Assembly (NCBI RefSeq): GCF_014930365.1
Contig: NZ_JABXWI010000001.1
Location: 755,958 to 819,957 of the forward strand
DNA length: 64,000 nucleotides
Direction of reading: 5' to 3'
Source of the DNA: Streptomyces caniscabiei
GTDB taxonomy: Bacteria; Actinomycetota; Actinomycetes; Streptomycetales; Streptomycetaceae
Below, piece by piece: positions 32,627 through 45,483 of this stretch. Position 1 is the first letter of the stretch. Each line of letters starts with the position of its first letter. Below the pieces are notes generated by a model that was not told the origin of the DNA, made no database searches, and saw only the letters and a program-made list of their open reading frames with translations. The translations under genes were made by a program, and so were the position numbers.

Positions 32627-32824
32627 ATGAGTACAGCTGAACCCGCCGCACCGGTCCTGGTTCAAGGGCCGGTGAGCATCGCACGACAGCACGGTGAGGC
32701 TTGCTTGCACTGCGGTGCCGTGGCCAGGACGCTGTACGCGGACGGCTGCATCACCCTGGTCGGCAGCGACCGTGTCTGGCCGGTCGTCACGTGCGGTTGT
32801 CGCAGGCAGGCGGCCGTGTCATGA
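32627..32824 (+). CDS. Mini-gene 1: Cys-rich protein (65 aa)
   Basis: ATG 32627 (gaacggg site) is preferred to the upstream GTG, which lies inside the operator array. The product contains GEACLHCGAVARTLYADGC and ends TCGCRRQAAVS; CxxC then Cys and CxC suggest one small zinc knuckle. It is the first of four overlapping small genes and is probably regulated through the TGTGTCAC sites. Similar proteins often follow XRE/TPR regulators in Streptomyces. The function is unknown. Confidence 0.6.
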   Translation: MSTAEPAAPVLVQGPVSIARQHGEACLHCGAVARTLYADGCITLVGSDRVWPVVTCGCRRQAAVS

Positions 32825-33024
32825 CGAGTCAGCAGACCGCATCGGAGCCGCCCGTCTCGCTGCCCGATCCGACGCGTCCGCCCCGGCCGGCGCCCGGCTG
32901 CGGCGTGTGCGCGGCACTCGACAAGCAGCGTGCCCAGGCGGAGGAGGACAAGGACGTCCGCCGCGCGACGATGTTCGAGGTCGAGATGCGCCGTCACCCT
33001 CGGCACCGCGAGGGGCCGACGTGA
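32821..33024 (+). CDS. Mini-gene 2: hypothetical (67 aa)
   Basis: ATG 32821 overlaps the previous stop (ATGA). The product has a Pro-rich start, a single CGVCAALDKQRAQAEEDKD segment (CxxC within a helix) and a His/Arg-rich end (EMRRHPRHREGP). It overlaps the next gene by four bases. No family can be assigned beyond the shared style of the cluster. Confidence 0.6.
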   Translation: MTSQQTASEPPVSLPDPTRPPRPAPGCGVCAALDKQRAQAEEDKDVRRATMFEVEMRRHPRHREGPT

Positions 33025-33185
33025 ACCAGGACGAGAACCCTCGCGCGATCGCCTGGTGCAGCTGGCACGGCGGACTGTCGGACACGGCCCGCCTGGTCCA
33101 GGTCGGTGAGGCTGGCAAGCTCTTCGCTTGCGCCCGGTGCCGCCACGCACACGACTTGGCCCCTCTCGCCGACCAGCCGCTATGA
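33021..33185 (+). CDS. Mini-gene 3: zinc-finger-like (54 aa)
   Basis: GTG 33021 overlaps the previous stop (GTGA). The product contains IAWCSWHGGL and FACARCRHAHDL: Cys-x2-His then Cys-x2-Cys with His behind, a compact zinc-finger-like arrangement in 54 residues. It overlaps the fourth mini-gene by four bases. Probably binds protein or nucleic acid; not proven. Confidence 0.6.
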   Translation: MNQDENPRAIAWCSWHGGLSDTARLVQVGEAGKLFACARCRHAHDLAPLADQPL

Positions 33186-33346
33186 GCCAGGACGAGGAGG
33201 CGCCTGAGTGCCAGCACGGCATGCACCATCTCTGCTCTGGTCCTCGCCAGGTACGCCGGGAGGGGGCACCGCCGTGGGAGGTCCCGCTGATGACGCTGCG
33301 CTGCGGCTGCGCCTGCCACAGAAAGGCTCGCTCATCGCGCCACTGA
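33182..33346 (+). CDS. Mini-gene 4: Cys/His-rich (54 aa)
   Basis: ATG 33182 overlaps the previous stop (ATGA). The product contains ECQHGMHHLCSGP and LRCGCACHRKA: Cys, several His and a CxCxCH cluster, again one zinc site in a short chain. It ends the cluster and faces the convergent repressor gene with 62 bases between. Function unknown; the unbroken ATGA/GTGA coupling of all four argues that they are translated together. Confidence 0.6.
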   Translation: MSQDEEAPECQHGMHHLCSGPRQVRREGAPPWEVPLMTLRCGCACHRKARSSRH

Positions 33347-33408
33347 GACCCGGCGCCCGTTCACCTTCCAGGGCGCCGTCCTCCGTCCCTCGTGCCGATG
33401 AGGGGCGG

Positions 33409-33687
33409 CTAGCGCCCCGCCGCCGGGTGTTCCCCCGCCCCGGCGGCGGGGTCCGGCATCAGGTCCACTTCGCCGACTCCGATGGCGTCAGCGATGCGGA
33501 CCAGGGTGTCGAACCGGGGTGATGCGTGGCCCTGCTCGATGCGGCTGTAGGTGGCCACGTCGAGCCCTGACCGGTCGCACACCGCCTGTTGGGTCAGGTT
33601 GTGGTGTTCGCGGACGCGGCGGATCTGGTCTCCGAGCTCGCGGCGGCGGGCGAGGACCCGGTCGGAGGGGGGAGTGGGACGCGACAC
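33409..33687 (-). CDS. XRE-family repressor (92 aa)
   Basis: The small protein is mostly one XRE helix-turn-helix: IRRVREHHNLTQQAVCDRSG, DVATYSRIEQGHASPRFDTLV and IADAIGVGEVDLMP. The remaining tail is Gly/Ala rich. It is the only rightward-end gene on the minus strand of the prophage, transcribed away from tRNA-Ile, with a perfect 18-bp palindrome 35 bases before its start. Size and setting fit a lysogeny repressor or an excision control protein; the data cannot decide between them. Confidence 0.8.
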   Translation of the reverse strand: MSRPTPPSDRVLARRRELGDQIRRVREHHNLTQQAVCDRSGLDVATYSRIEQGHASPRFDTLVRIADAIGVGEVDLMPDPAAGAGEHPAAGR

Positions 33688-33721
33688 TCGTCCAACGCTC
33701 CCGAGCGCATGATCAAATGAG

Positions 33722-33739
33722 ATTAGGGTCGACCCTAAT
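33722..33739. promoter_or_regulatory. Perfect 18-bp palindrome, probable operator
   Basis: ATTAGGGTCGACCCTAAT is a perfect palindrome in an AT-rich patch 35 bases upstream of the small XRE gene. It probably binds that protein as a dimer and controls its own promoter and a possible rightward promoter. Confidence 0.65.
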
Positions 33740-34281
33740 TTGTGTGATCTTGCTGGTGCTGGGGTAGCTCAGCGATTTACCTGCCACGAGTGATTGCTGG
33801 AGTCCACAAGCCCCGGGCCGCCCGCTTGAGCGGCGTCGGCCCGGACGGCGGGGGCGGCGTGATATGCGTCCGTCGCCCTCGCAAGGCGTTCGGCCGAGAT
33901 GGCTGAACGTCGCCGCCCCGTTCTCCGTATGGAGGACGGGGCGGTTTACTGTGTGCCGAAGCGCCCCCAGCCGAATGATGCGGCTGGGGGCGCCCTTCCG
34001 ATCGGGCGTCTCCCGGGGGGCCGTTGAGGCCCAACACCCGACCGGGCTCGCTTGGGGTTATGCGTCAGACGGCGGAAGCGTCGCGCCCGTCTCCCCTACG
34101 TGCACTGTACCCACAGCAGCGGACGATCTACAGGTTGTAGACGTGTGGTCCTGTGAACATTCTGCCGATAACACGTGGCCCAACGCTCGTTCGATTAGCT
34201 GTCGACGAGCGGGAGCGCCCACCAGGCAAGGAACGAGGCGTTGTTACGGACGAGTACCGGATTCTCAAGATCAACAAATGT
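33740..34281 (+). other. Gene-free prophage end with hairpins
   Basis: No convincing protein gene is present. A nested hairpin, CCGGGCCG (33813-33820) with CGGCCCGG (33837-33844), is followed by a terminator CCGCCCCGT (33913-33921) with ACGGGGCGG (33936-33944) plus TTTACT. A second one pairs GCGCCCCCAGCCG (33961-33973) with CGGCTGGGGGCGC (33981-33993). Terminators without a gene suggest a short untranslated transcript from about 33750 to 33950. The remaining 290 bases show no feature I can name and may be the phage attachment arm region. Confidence 0.5.
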
Positions 34282-34318
34282 AGAAGCCCGGTAGATCCTG
34301 GGGACCTACCGGGCTTCT
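34282..34318. terminator. Strong hairpin next to tRNA-Ile
   Basis: AGAAGCCCGGTAG (34282-34294) pairs perfectly over 13 bases with CTACCGGGCTTCT (34306-34318). It lies 20 bases beyond the tRNA 3' end and could terminate the tRNA transcript, working in both directions. Confidence 0.75.
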
Positions 34319-34338
34319 CACCTGGCGCTATGCCGTTG

Positions 34339-34412
34339 TGGGGCTAACAGGATTTGAACCTGTGGCCTCATCCTTATCAGGGATGCGCTCTAACCAACTG
34401 AGCTATAGCCCC
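34339..34412 (-). tRNA. tRNA-Ile (GAT anticodon)
   Basis: Reading the minus strand gives a complete 74-base cloverleaf. The acceptor GGGGCTA pairs with TAGCCCC, the D-arm is GCTCAGTTGGTTAGAGC, the anticodon arm is CATCCCTGATAAGGATG with anticodon GAT, the T-arm is ACAGGTTCAAATCCTGT, and the discriminator is A. No CCA is encoded, as usual in Streptomyces. It lies upstream-adjacent to the gyrase operon, and its 3' end borders the prophage, so its 3' half is the probable attachment core. Confidence 0.95.
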
Positions 34413-34452
34413 GCCGCGCTCTGCGGTGTGTGTCCCGCGCGCTGACTCCTGA

Positions 34453-34481
34453 AGATTAGCGCACGACGTGGGCAGTCCCAA
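34453..34481 (-). promoter_or_regulatory. Promoter of tRNA-Ile
   Basis: On the minus strand TTGGGA (34481-34476) and TAATCT (34458-34453) are 17 bases apart, about 40 bases before the mature tRNA end. This fits a vegetative promoter. Confidence 0.65.
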
Positions 34482-34522
34482 AATCGATACCCGCAGGGCG
34501 ACGGCGACGCGGTGAGCCGCGC

Positions 34523-35344
34523 CTACTCGTCCTCGGCGAGCGTCAGCTCGACGCCGCCCACGAAGCCCGCGGAGAGGTTGTAGATGAAGGCACCGAGGGT
34601 GGCCAGGGCGGTGGCGAGGACGACGTCGATGACCGCGATGATCGTGGTGAAGATCAGCACGTTGGGCAGCGACAGGAACGCCTGCAGATCGAAGCCGTTG
34701 GACTCGTTCGAGCCGGTCGCCTCGGAGATGGTGGCGCCGACCGTGGAGAACACGCCCATCGCGTTCATGACCATCCACAGCACCGCGGCCGCGACGACCG
34801 TGCAGATGCCGAGGGCGATGGAGAGCAGGAAGCTGACCTTCATCACGGACCACGGGTCGGCCTTGGACACCCGCAGCCGCGCCTTGCGCGTGCGGGGCGT
34901 CGTGCGCGCGCCCGTACGCGGCTTGCGGGAGGAGGCCTCCGGGGCCGGCGCGTAGGCCTGCGGCGGGTGGTACGGGCCCGCCTGCTGCTGCGACTGCCGC
35001 TCACCGGGCAGCGCGGAGGCCGCGGCCTGCGCCGGGGCCTGAGGCTGAGGCTGGGGCTGCGCCGCGGCCGGACGGCCGGACCCGCCCTGAGCCGCGGCCG
35101 GGCCGCCGGACGCGGGCTTCTGGGCCTGCGGACCGCGGGTGTCCGTCACGGTCGCCCCCTGGGGTCCGGGCTTCTCCGGCGCGGGCACGGCCGCGTCCGT
35201 CGCGTCCGGCTTGATGGCCTTCAGTTGGGTCGTGTGCGTGTCCATCGCACGCGCGGCGGAGCCACGGCCGCCGCCGTCCGCCTCCGACCCGGTCGATGTG
35301 CCGGCCGAAGTACCGGACGATCCCGCGCCCGTGGCTCCGCTCAC
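34523..35344 (-). CDS. DUF3566 membrane protein (gyrase operon)
   Basis: The 273-residue product has a long Ala/Pro/Gln-rich cytoplasmic part (about 165 residues) followed by the DUF3566 domain (RLRVSKADPWSVMKVSFLLSIALG onward). That domain has two membrane segments (FLLSIALGICTVVAAAVLWMV and VLIFTTIIAVIDVVLATALATLGAF). GTG 35344 has a gaggag site and lies 18 bases after gyrA, so it is co-transcribed with it. DUF3566 proteins follow gyrA throughout actinobacteria; a role in envelope or cell division has been suggested for relatives, but none is established here. Confidence 0.88.
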   Translation of the reverse strand: MSGATGAGSSGTSAGTSTGSEADGGGRGSAARAMDTHTTQLKAIKPDATDAAVPAPEKPGPQGATVTDTRGPQAQKPASGGPAAAQGGSGRPAAAQPQPQPQAPAQAAASALPGERQSQQQAGPYHPPQAYAPAPEASSRKPRTGARTTPRTRKARLRVSKADPWSVMKVSFLLSIALGICTVVAAAVLWMVMNAMGVFSTVGATISEATGSNESNGFDLQAFLSLPNVLIFTTIIAVIDVVLATALATLGAFIYNLSAGFVGGVELTLAEDE

Positions 35345-35362
35345 GCTGACTCACTCCTCGTG

Positions 35363-37957
<2,595 letters not shown>

Positions 37958-37999
37958 TGCTGGTGGGGATCCTTCCTGGTGCGGTCAGCTGAGACCGAC

Positions 38000-40454
<2,455 letters not shown>

Positions 40455-40991
40455 TCACTCGTAGAAGTCGCCGGACCCGCTGCTCCGGGGCGCCCGCAAC
40501 GGGCCGTAGCGGCGAGGAGCGCCGCCGGGCATCTGCACCTTGATCTGCCGGACCGTGCCGTGTCCCAGATCCTCGTTGAGCCGGGCGACCAGGTTCGGCG
40601 CGAGCCGGCGCACCTCGGTCGCCCACACCGGGGACTCGCACTGCACGATCAGGACACGCTCGTCCTCGTCGTACTTGAGCGGTACGCACTGAGCGGCGAG
40701 CTTCTCGCCGACGATCTGCGGCCAACGCCCCATCACACCGCCCACCGCGGCCGGCGCCTCCCAGCCGCGCTCGGTGATCAGCCGGTTGATGGCCGGGCCG
40801 AGCGGCATGGGGTCGCGGCCGTCGGCACGCGCGCCGGAGCGCAGCCCACCGCCCCGCCGTGCCTGCTTCTGCTGCTGGGTGGCTTCGCCACGCGCGCGTG
40901 CGGCCTCCTTCGCGGCGCGCAGCGCCACGCGCGCGAGGTCCACGCCGGAGGGCTCGGGCGGCTCGGGTGTTGTTCCCTCGGATCCGCTCAT
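40455..40991 (-). CDS. DUF721 protein, DciA-like helicase loader
   Basis: The 178-residue protein has a charged, disordered N-terminal half ([20 protein letters not shown]). Its C-terminal DUF721 domain contains [20 protein letters not shown] and [23 protein letters not shown]721 corresponds to DciA, the ancestral loader of the replicative helicase in bacteria without DnaC. Position between recF and gyrB next to the origin is standard for actinobacteria. It overlaps recF by four bases, so the two are translationally coupled. The family link is strong; the loader function is taken from work on DciA in other bacteria. Confidence 0.85.
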   Translation of the reverse strand: MSGSEGTTPEPPEPSGVDLARVALRAAKEAARARGEATQQQKQARRGGGLRSGARADGRDPMPLGPAINRLITERGWEAPAAVGGVMGRWPQIVGEKLAAQCVPLKYDEDERVLIVQCESPVWATEVRRLAPNLVARLNEDLGHGTVRQIKVQMPGGAPRRYGPLRAPRSSGSGDFYE

Positions 40992-42112
40992 ACGCGCTCC
41001 ACCGTCCCGTCGGACACGGTGTACCGCGTCCCCGTCAGTACGTCCGGTACGTCATCGTCGACCGCGGCGGTCACCAGGACCTGCTCGCCCGGCGCGACCA
41101 GCTCCGCCAGACGCTCCCGCCGCCGGGTGTCCAGTTCGGCGAAGACGTCGTCGAGGACCAGCACCGGCTCGTTGCCCTCGGCGCGCAGCAGGTCATAGGA
41201 GGCGAGCCGGAGCGCCAGGGCGTACGACCAGGACTCGCCGTGGGAGGCGTAGCCCTTGGCCGGCAGCTGGCCGAGCTTGAGGGTCACGTCGTCCCGGTGG
41301 GGTCCGACGAGCGTGACGCCCCGCTCGATCTCCTGCTTGCGGCTCTCCGTGAGGGCCGCCGTCAGTTGCTCGTACAGCTCCTCCCGCGCGTGACCGACGA
41401 GGCCGGGCGAGGAGGGTTTGTACTCCAGTGCGACCGGGCCGCCGCCGGGTGCCAGCTGCTCGTACGCCTTGTCGGCGAGCGGCTGGATCGCGGCGACCAG
41501 ATCGAGGCGCTGGGCGAGCAGTTCGGCGCCCACGCGCGCGAGGTGCTGGTCCCAGACGTCGAGCGTGGACAGGTCCATGGAGCGGCCGCCGTGCCGACGG
41601 GCCAACGCGGCCGTCTTGAGGAGGGTGTTGCGCTGCTTGAGGACGCGCTCGTAGTCGGAACGCACCCCGGCCATGCGCGGGGCCCGCGCGGTGATCAGTT
41701 CGTCGAGGAAGCGGCGCCGCTCACCGGGGTCGCCCTTGACCAGCGCGAGGTCCTCCGGGGCGAACAGCACCGTCCGCACGATGCCGAGCACATCGCGCGG
41801 CCTGACCTGCGAGGACCTGTTGATGCGGGCCCGGTTGGCCTTGCCGGGGTTCAGCTCCAGCTCGACCAGCTGCTGCCGTTCGCCCTGCCGCACCTGTGCC
41901 CGGATCACCGCGCGGTCGGCGCCCATGCGGACCAGGGGCGCGTCCGAGGAGACCCGGTGGCTGCCGAGGGTCGCGAGATAGCCGACGGCCTCGACCAGGT
42001 TGGTCTTGCCCTGCCCGTTGGGGCCCACGAACGCGGTGACGCCCGGGTCGAGCGGGACCTCGACCCGGGCGTACGAGCGGAAGTCGGCCAGCGACAGGTG
42101 CGTGACGTGCAT
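40988..42112 (-). CDS. recF: RecF recombination/repair ATPase
   Basis: ATG 42112 gives [21 protein letters not shown], the standard RecF start; a longer in-frame extension is a shadow. The 374-residue SMC-like protein has Walker [11 protein letters not shown] (residues 30-39), the conserved arginine-rich region [14 protein letters not shown] and the ABC signature and Walker B in the last third ([14 protein letters not shown] then [13 protein letters not shown]). It loads RecA at gaps with RecO/RecR. Its position downstream of gnd-dnaN and overlap with DUF721 are conserved. A 119-base gap to gnd contains weak DnaA-box-like sites. Confidence 0.97.
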   Translation of the reverse strand: MHVTHLSLADFRSYARVEVPLDPGVTAFVGPNGQGKTNLVEAVGYLATLGSHRVSSDAPLVRMGADRAVIRAQVRQGERQQLVELELNPGKANRARINRSSQVRPRDVLGIVRTVLFAPEDLALVKGDPGERRRFLDELITARAPRMAGVRSDYERVLKQRNTLLKTAALARRHGGRSMDLSTLDVWDQHLARVGAELLAQRLDLVAAIQPLADKAYEQLAPGGGPVALEYKPSSPGLVGHAREELYEQLTAALTESRKQEIERGVTLVGPHRDDVTLKLGQLPAKGYASHGESWSYALALRLASYDLLRAEGNEPVLVLDDVFAELDTRRRERLAELVAPGEQVLVTAAVDDDVPDVLTGTRYTVSDGTVERV

Positions 42113-42231
42113 GGTCGGGTGCCGACCTCCCCCAGGGTTGTGGACCACCGTGCGGCCCTGTGGACGACTTGTCGTCGACCGTCGTGTGTGTGCTGTCGTC
42201 TTCTGTGCCGTGCGTCGCTTCGTGCCGTGGG

Positions 42232-43107
42232 TTATTTCTTCTCGACCGCGTGGCCGCCGAACTGGTTCCGCAGCGCCGCGACCATCTTCATCTGCGGCGA
42301 GTCCTCCTGGCGCGACGCGAACCGCGCGAAGAGGGAGGCCGTGATCGCGGGCAGCGGGACGGCGTGGTCGATGGCGGCCTCCACGGTCCACCGGCCCTCG
42401 CCGGAGTCCTGTGCGAAGCCCTTCAGACCGTCCAGGTGCTCGTCCTCGTCGAGGGCGTTCACCGCCAGGTCGAGGAGCCAGGAGCGGATGACCGTGCCCT
42501 CCTGCCAAGAACGGAACACCTCACGGACGTCCGTCACCGAGTCGACCTTCTCCAGGAGCTCCCAGCCCTCGGCATAGGCCTGCATCATCGCGTACTCGAT
42601 GCCGTTGTGGACCATCTTCGCGAAGTGCCCGGCGCCGACCTTGCCGGCGTGCACCGCGCCGAGGTCGCCCTCGGGCTTCAGGGCGTCGAACACCGGTCGT
42701 ACCTTGGCGACGTTCTCCGCGTCGCCGCCGTACATCAGCGCGTAGCCGTTCTCCAGGCCCCAGACGCCGCCGGAGACACCGCAGTCGACGAAGCCGATGC
42801 CCTTGGCCGCCAGCTCCTCGGCGTGTTTCTCGTCGTCGGTCCAGCGGGAGTTGCCGCCGTCCACGACGACGTCACCGGGCTCCAGCAGCTCGGCCAGCTC
42901 GTCGACGGTCGACTGGGTGGCGGCACCGGCCGGGACCATCACCCACACGACCCGCGGGGCCGCGAGCTTGCCCACAAGCTCTTCGAGGCTGTGGACATCG
43001 GCGAGATCCGGGTTCCGGTCGTATCCGATGACGGTGTGGCCCGCGCGGCGTATCCGCTCGCGCATGTTGCCGCCCATCTTGCCGAGGCCGACGAGACCGA
43101 GCTCCAT
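42232..43107 (-). CDS. gnd: 6-phosphogluconate dehydrogenase (short type)
   Basis: ATG 43107 starts [23 protein letters not shown], with the nucleotide loop GxGxMG. The substrate motif [12 protein letters not shown] follows near residue 85, then the catalytic region [13 protein letters not shown] and [15 protein letters not shown]. With 291 residues it is of the short dehydrogenase type (GndA/YqeC-like) often using NAD. It supplies pentose phosphate and reducing power. Its place between dnaN and recF is conserved in Streptomyces and has no obvious link to replication. Confidence 0.93.
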   Translation of the reverse strand: MELGLVGLGKMGGNMRERIRRAGHTVIGYDRNPDLADVHSLEELVGKLAAPRVVWVMVPAGAATQSTVDELAELLEPGDVVVDGGNSRWTDDEKHAEELAAKGIGFVDCGVSGGVWGLENGYALMYGGDAENVAKVRPVFDALKPEGDLGAVHAGKVGAGHFAKMVHNGIEYAMMQAYAEGWELLEKVDSVTDVREVFRSWQEGTVIRSWLLDLAVNALDEDEHLDGLKGFAQDSGEGRWTVEAAIDHAVPLPAITASLFARFASRQEDSPQMKMVAALRNQFGGHAVEKK

Positions 43108-43244
43108 CAGTTGTTCCTTAGGTTGCGACGTGGCAGGAGGGCACCTGAACTGCGTACCCACGCACGAGCCTAAACCCGGACGCTCACGCACACCTGTGGG
43201 CATACCCGCTCATAAGTACACCCCCACCTGCGGCTTCGTGCCGA

Positions 43245-43267
43245 GGGCCCGGTGATCCACCGGGCCC
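43245..43267 (-). terminator. Terminator between dnaN and gnd
   Basis: GGGCCCGGTG (43245-43254) pairs perfectly with CACCGGGCCC (43258-43267) around a three-base loop. Confidence 0.8.
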
Positions 43268-43275
43268 CACAGCGC

Positions 43276-43284
43276 TGTGGACAA
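43276..43284 (-). promoter_or_regulatory. Perfect DnaA box outside oriC
   Basis: TGTGGACAA (reverse of TTGTCCACA) is the strict Streptomyces consensus, located just after dnaN and 1.4 kb from oriC. Confidence 0.7.
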
Positions 43285-43317
43285 CTCCGCGGCGCTGCCA
43301 CGGCGGTGTCCGGCCGG

Positions 43318-44448
43318 TCAGCCGCTGAGCCGCACCGGCATGATCAGGTACTTGTAGGCCTCGTCCGCCTCGGCGTCCACGGCCGGCTTGCCGCTGAGCA
43401 GCGCGGGCTTGGTGGACGTCGTGAACGACAGCTGGGCCACCGGGGAGTCGATGGCGCTCAGGCCGTCCAGCAGGAAGGTCGGGTTGAAGGCGATCGAGAT
43501 GTCGTCACCGTCCAGCTGGGCGTCGACCCTCTCCACAGCCTGTGCGTCGTCGCTGGAGCCGGCCTCCAGGATCAGCACGCCCTGCTCGAAGCTCAGCCGC
43601 ACCGGGGTGTTCCGCTCGGCGACCAGGGCGACACGCTTGACGGCCTCCACGAAGGGGGCGGTCTCGATGACGGCCACGCTGTTGAACTCCGTCGGGAACA
43701 GCGTGCGGTACTTCGGGAGGTCGCCCTCCAGCAGTCGCGTGGTGGTGCGCCGGCCCGCGCCCTCGAAGCCGATCAGGCCCTCACCGGAGCCCGAGCCGGA
43801 GAGCGCCAGGATGACGCTGTCGCCGCTCGTGAGGGCCTTGGCGGTGTCCAGGAGCGTCTTGGCGGGCACCAGGGCCACCGCGGACGCCTCGGGGTTCTCC
43901 GGCTTCCACAGGAACTCGCGGACCGCGAAGCGGTAGCGGTCGGTGGAGGCCAGCGTGACCGTGTCGCCCTCGATCTCGATCCGCACACCGGTGAGGACGG
44001 GCAGCGTGTCGTCGCGGCCGGCGGCGATGGCCACCTGGGCGGCGGCGGAGGCGAAGACCTCGCCGGGGACGGTGCCCGTGGCGTTCGGCATCTGCGGCAG
44101 CGACGGGTACTCCTCCACAGGCAGTGTGTGGAGGGTGAACCGGGAGGAGCCGCACACCACCGTCGCCCGTACACCGTCTGTGGAAATCTCCACCGGGCGG
44201 TTGGGGAGGGCGCGGCAGATGTCGGCGAGAAGGCGGCCGGAGACGAGGACCGTGCCCTCCTCGTCGACCTCGGCCTCGACGGACACCCGTGCGGAGACCT
44301 CGTAGTCGAAGCTGGAGAGGCTCAGCTGGCCTTCCTCGGCCTTCAGAAGGAGGCCGGCGAGGACCGGCGCCGGTGGACGGGCCGGGAGGCTGCGCGCCGC
44401 CCAGGCAACTGCCTCCGCGAGTACGTCGCGTTCCACCCGGATCTTCAC
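43318..44448 (-). CDS. dnaN: DNA polymerase III beta subunit (sliding clamp)
   Basis: GTG 44448 gives VKIRVERDVLAEAVAWAARS, the usual Streptomyces start. The 376-residue clamp consists of three similar domains; recognisable parts are RLLADICRALPNRPVEI, MPNATGTVPGEVFASAAAQVA and the C-terminal YKYLIMPVRLSG, the peptide that closes the ring. It holds polymerase III on DNA. dnaN lies across oriC from dnaA; all three of dnaA, oriC and dnaN are in the usual order. Confidence 0.98.
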   Translation of the reverse strand: MKIRVERDVLAEAVAWAARSLPARPPAPVLAGLLLKAEEGQLSLSSFDYEVSARVSVEAEVDEEGTVLVSGRLLADICRALPNRPVEISTDGVRATVVCGSSRFTLHTLPVEEYPSLPQMPNATGTVPGEVFASAAAQVAIAAGRDDTLPVLTGVRIEIEGDTVTLASTDRYRFAVREFLWKPENPEASAVALVPAKTLLDTAKALTSGDSVILALSGSGSGEGLIGFEGAGRRTTTRLLEGDLPKYRTLFPTEFNSVAVIETAPFVEAVKRVALVAERNTPVRLSFEQGVLILEAGSSDDAQAVERVDAQLDGDDISIAFNPTFLLDGLSAIDSPVAQLSFTTSTKPALLSGKPAVDAEADEAYKYLIMPVRLSG

Positions 44449-44691
44449 TGTTGCCGCCTCCTGCTGTTGCCGGCGCTTCTCGCCCTGCCTGGCTTCGTCG
44501 TCTGTCTCGGTGTCGCTGGCTCCTGTGACGGGAAGGACACCGGGGAACAGTCTGACGCACACCACTGACACTCGGAGCCTCTCGGGGTCAAGTCGTGACG
44601 AGGCGCGGTCAGGCAGCCGAGAGCGAGTTGTGCACAGGACCCACTTCGAAACGGATTCCCAGCTCTCTCTAGTTGGGAGTAGTAGTAGGGC

Positions 44692-45200
44692 CTGTGGAAA
44701 CCGTGGATAACCCCGTTTTCGCAGCTCAGACGGCAAATTTTATCCACCGTGCCTGTGGGCGGAGGCGGTGGACAACCCGGGGTCTCTGTGGAGAACGGAA
44801 AGTTCTGCACACACCGTGCACAGCCCCGGGGCACTTCTCCCCAGCGGCGTCCCCAGGTTTACCCGTCTTTCCCACAGCCCAACCAGGCAACTTCGTGTGA
44901 CGCCTTTCACTCGACACGGTGAGGAGGCGCGTGGCCTTGCCGAACAGTGGACAGGCATGTGGAGAAGCCGACGATCACTGGGGACAACCAGTCAGAGCCT
45001 GTGGGCCGTCGGTGGACAACTCCGTCCACAGTCTGTGGATCCCTGCTTCGTCCACAGCCTGTGGAGATCTTTTGTCCACGGATCCACAGGCGGTTGACCT
45101 GGCCCGATGATCTCTCAACAGCCCGCCCTGTGGACACGATCTGTATAACTTCCCGGTCCCCAGGGTGTGGACGGGAGAAAGTCCCCGAATCTGTGGAGGA
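44692..45200. other. oriC: Origin of replication oriC with DnaA box array
   Basis: At least 17 DnaA-box-like nonamers lie in both orientations in the 1.04-kb gap between dnaN and dnaA. The clearest are 44702-44710 (CGTGGATAA), 44740-44748 (TTATCCACC), 44767-44775 and 45011-45019 (GGTGGACAA), 44787-44795 and 44958-44966 (TGTGGAGAA), 45022-45030, 45048-45056, 45072-45080 (TTGTCCACG), 45129-45137 and 45166-45174. They fall in two groups separated by a box-poor stretch at about 44800-44940, as known for Streptomyces oriC. No protein gene is present. Confidence 0.95.
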
Positions 45201-45483
45201 AGGCCGTAACGTCGCGGGTAATCGAACACACGATGACGGGACGGCGACGGCCTGGGCCGCCCCGCAGCGGGCCGAAGCCGTCGAGAAGGCGGATGGAAAC
45301 GGCCCGGGGGACGCGTGGAGGCGGCCCGAGAGCCGGATCGAAGCGGCCCAGCAGCCCCGTCGAGGCCGCCCGGGAACGCCGAAGGCGCCCTCGGGAACTC
45401 GTCCCGGGGCGCCCTCAGCGACGTACGACGGTGTGCTGCGGCCGACGTCCGACGGCCCTGTCCGCCCTGTCGTCCCTGTGTCG

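Larger units (their letters stand above)
1..34338. mobile_element. Prophage (right-hand part), siphovirus type
   Basis: A continuous set of phage genes runs left to right: terminase, portal, scaffold, coat protein, connectors, tail tube, chaperones, tape measure, tail tip, spike, endolysin and holin. An XRE repressor-type gene and a gene-poor end follow. The block stops at the 3' end of tRNA-Ile, beyond which the conserved gyrase operon begins. Integrase and excisionase are not in the window, so the left end must lie before position 1. No frameshift or large deletion is visible in the structural genes, so the virion module looks intact. Whether it can be induced cannot be judged from this part alone. 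Confidence 0.93.

Noticed and set aside
33758..33820. tRNA-like start (GGGGTAGCTCAGCG) near the prophage end
   Set aside because: The D-loop would be 17 bases, the acceptor does not pair and no T-arm is present; not a tRNA gene.
1..34338. Integrase, excisionase or CRISPR array in the prophage part
   Set aside because: None seen on either strand; the integrase must be outside the window if the element is complete, and no spaced direct repeats resembling a CRISPR are present.
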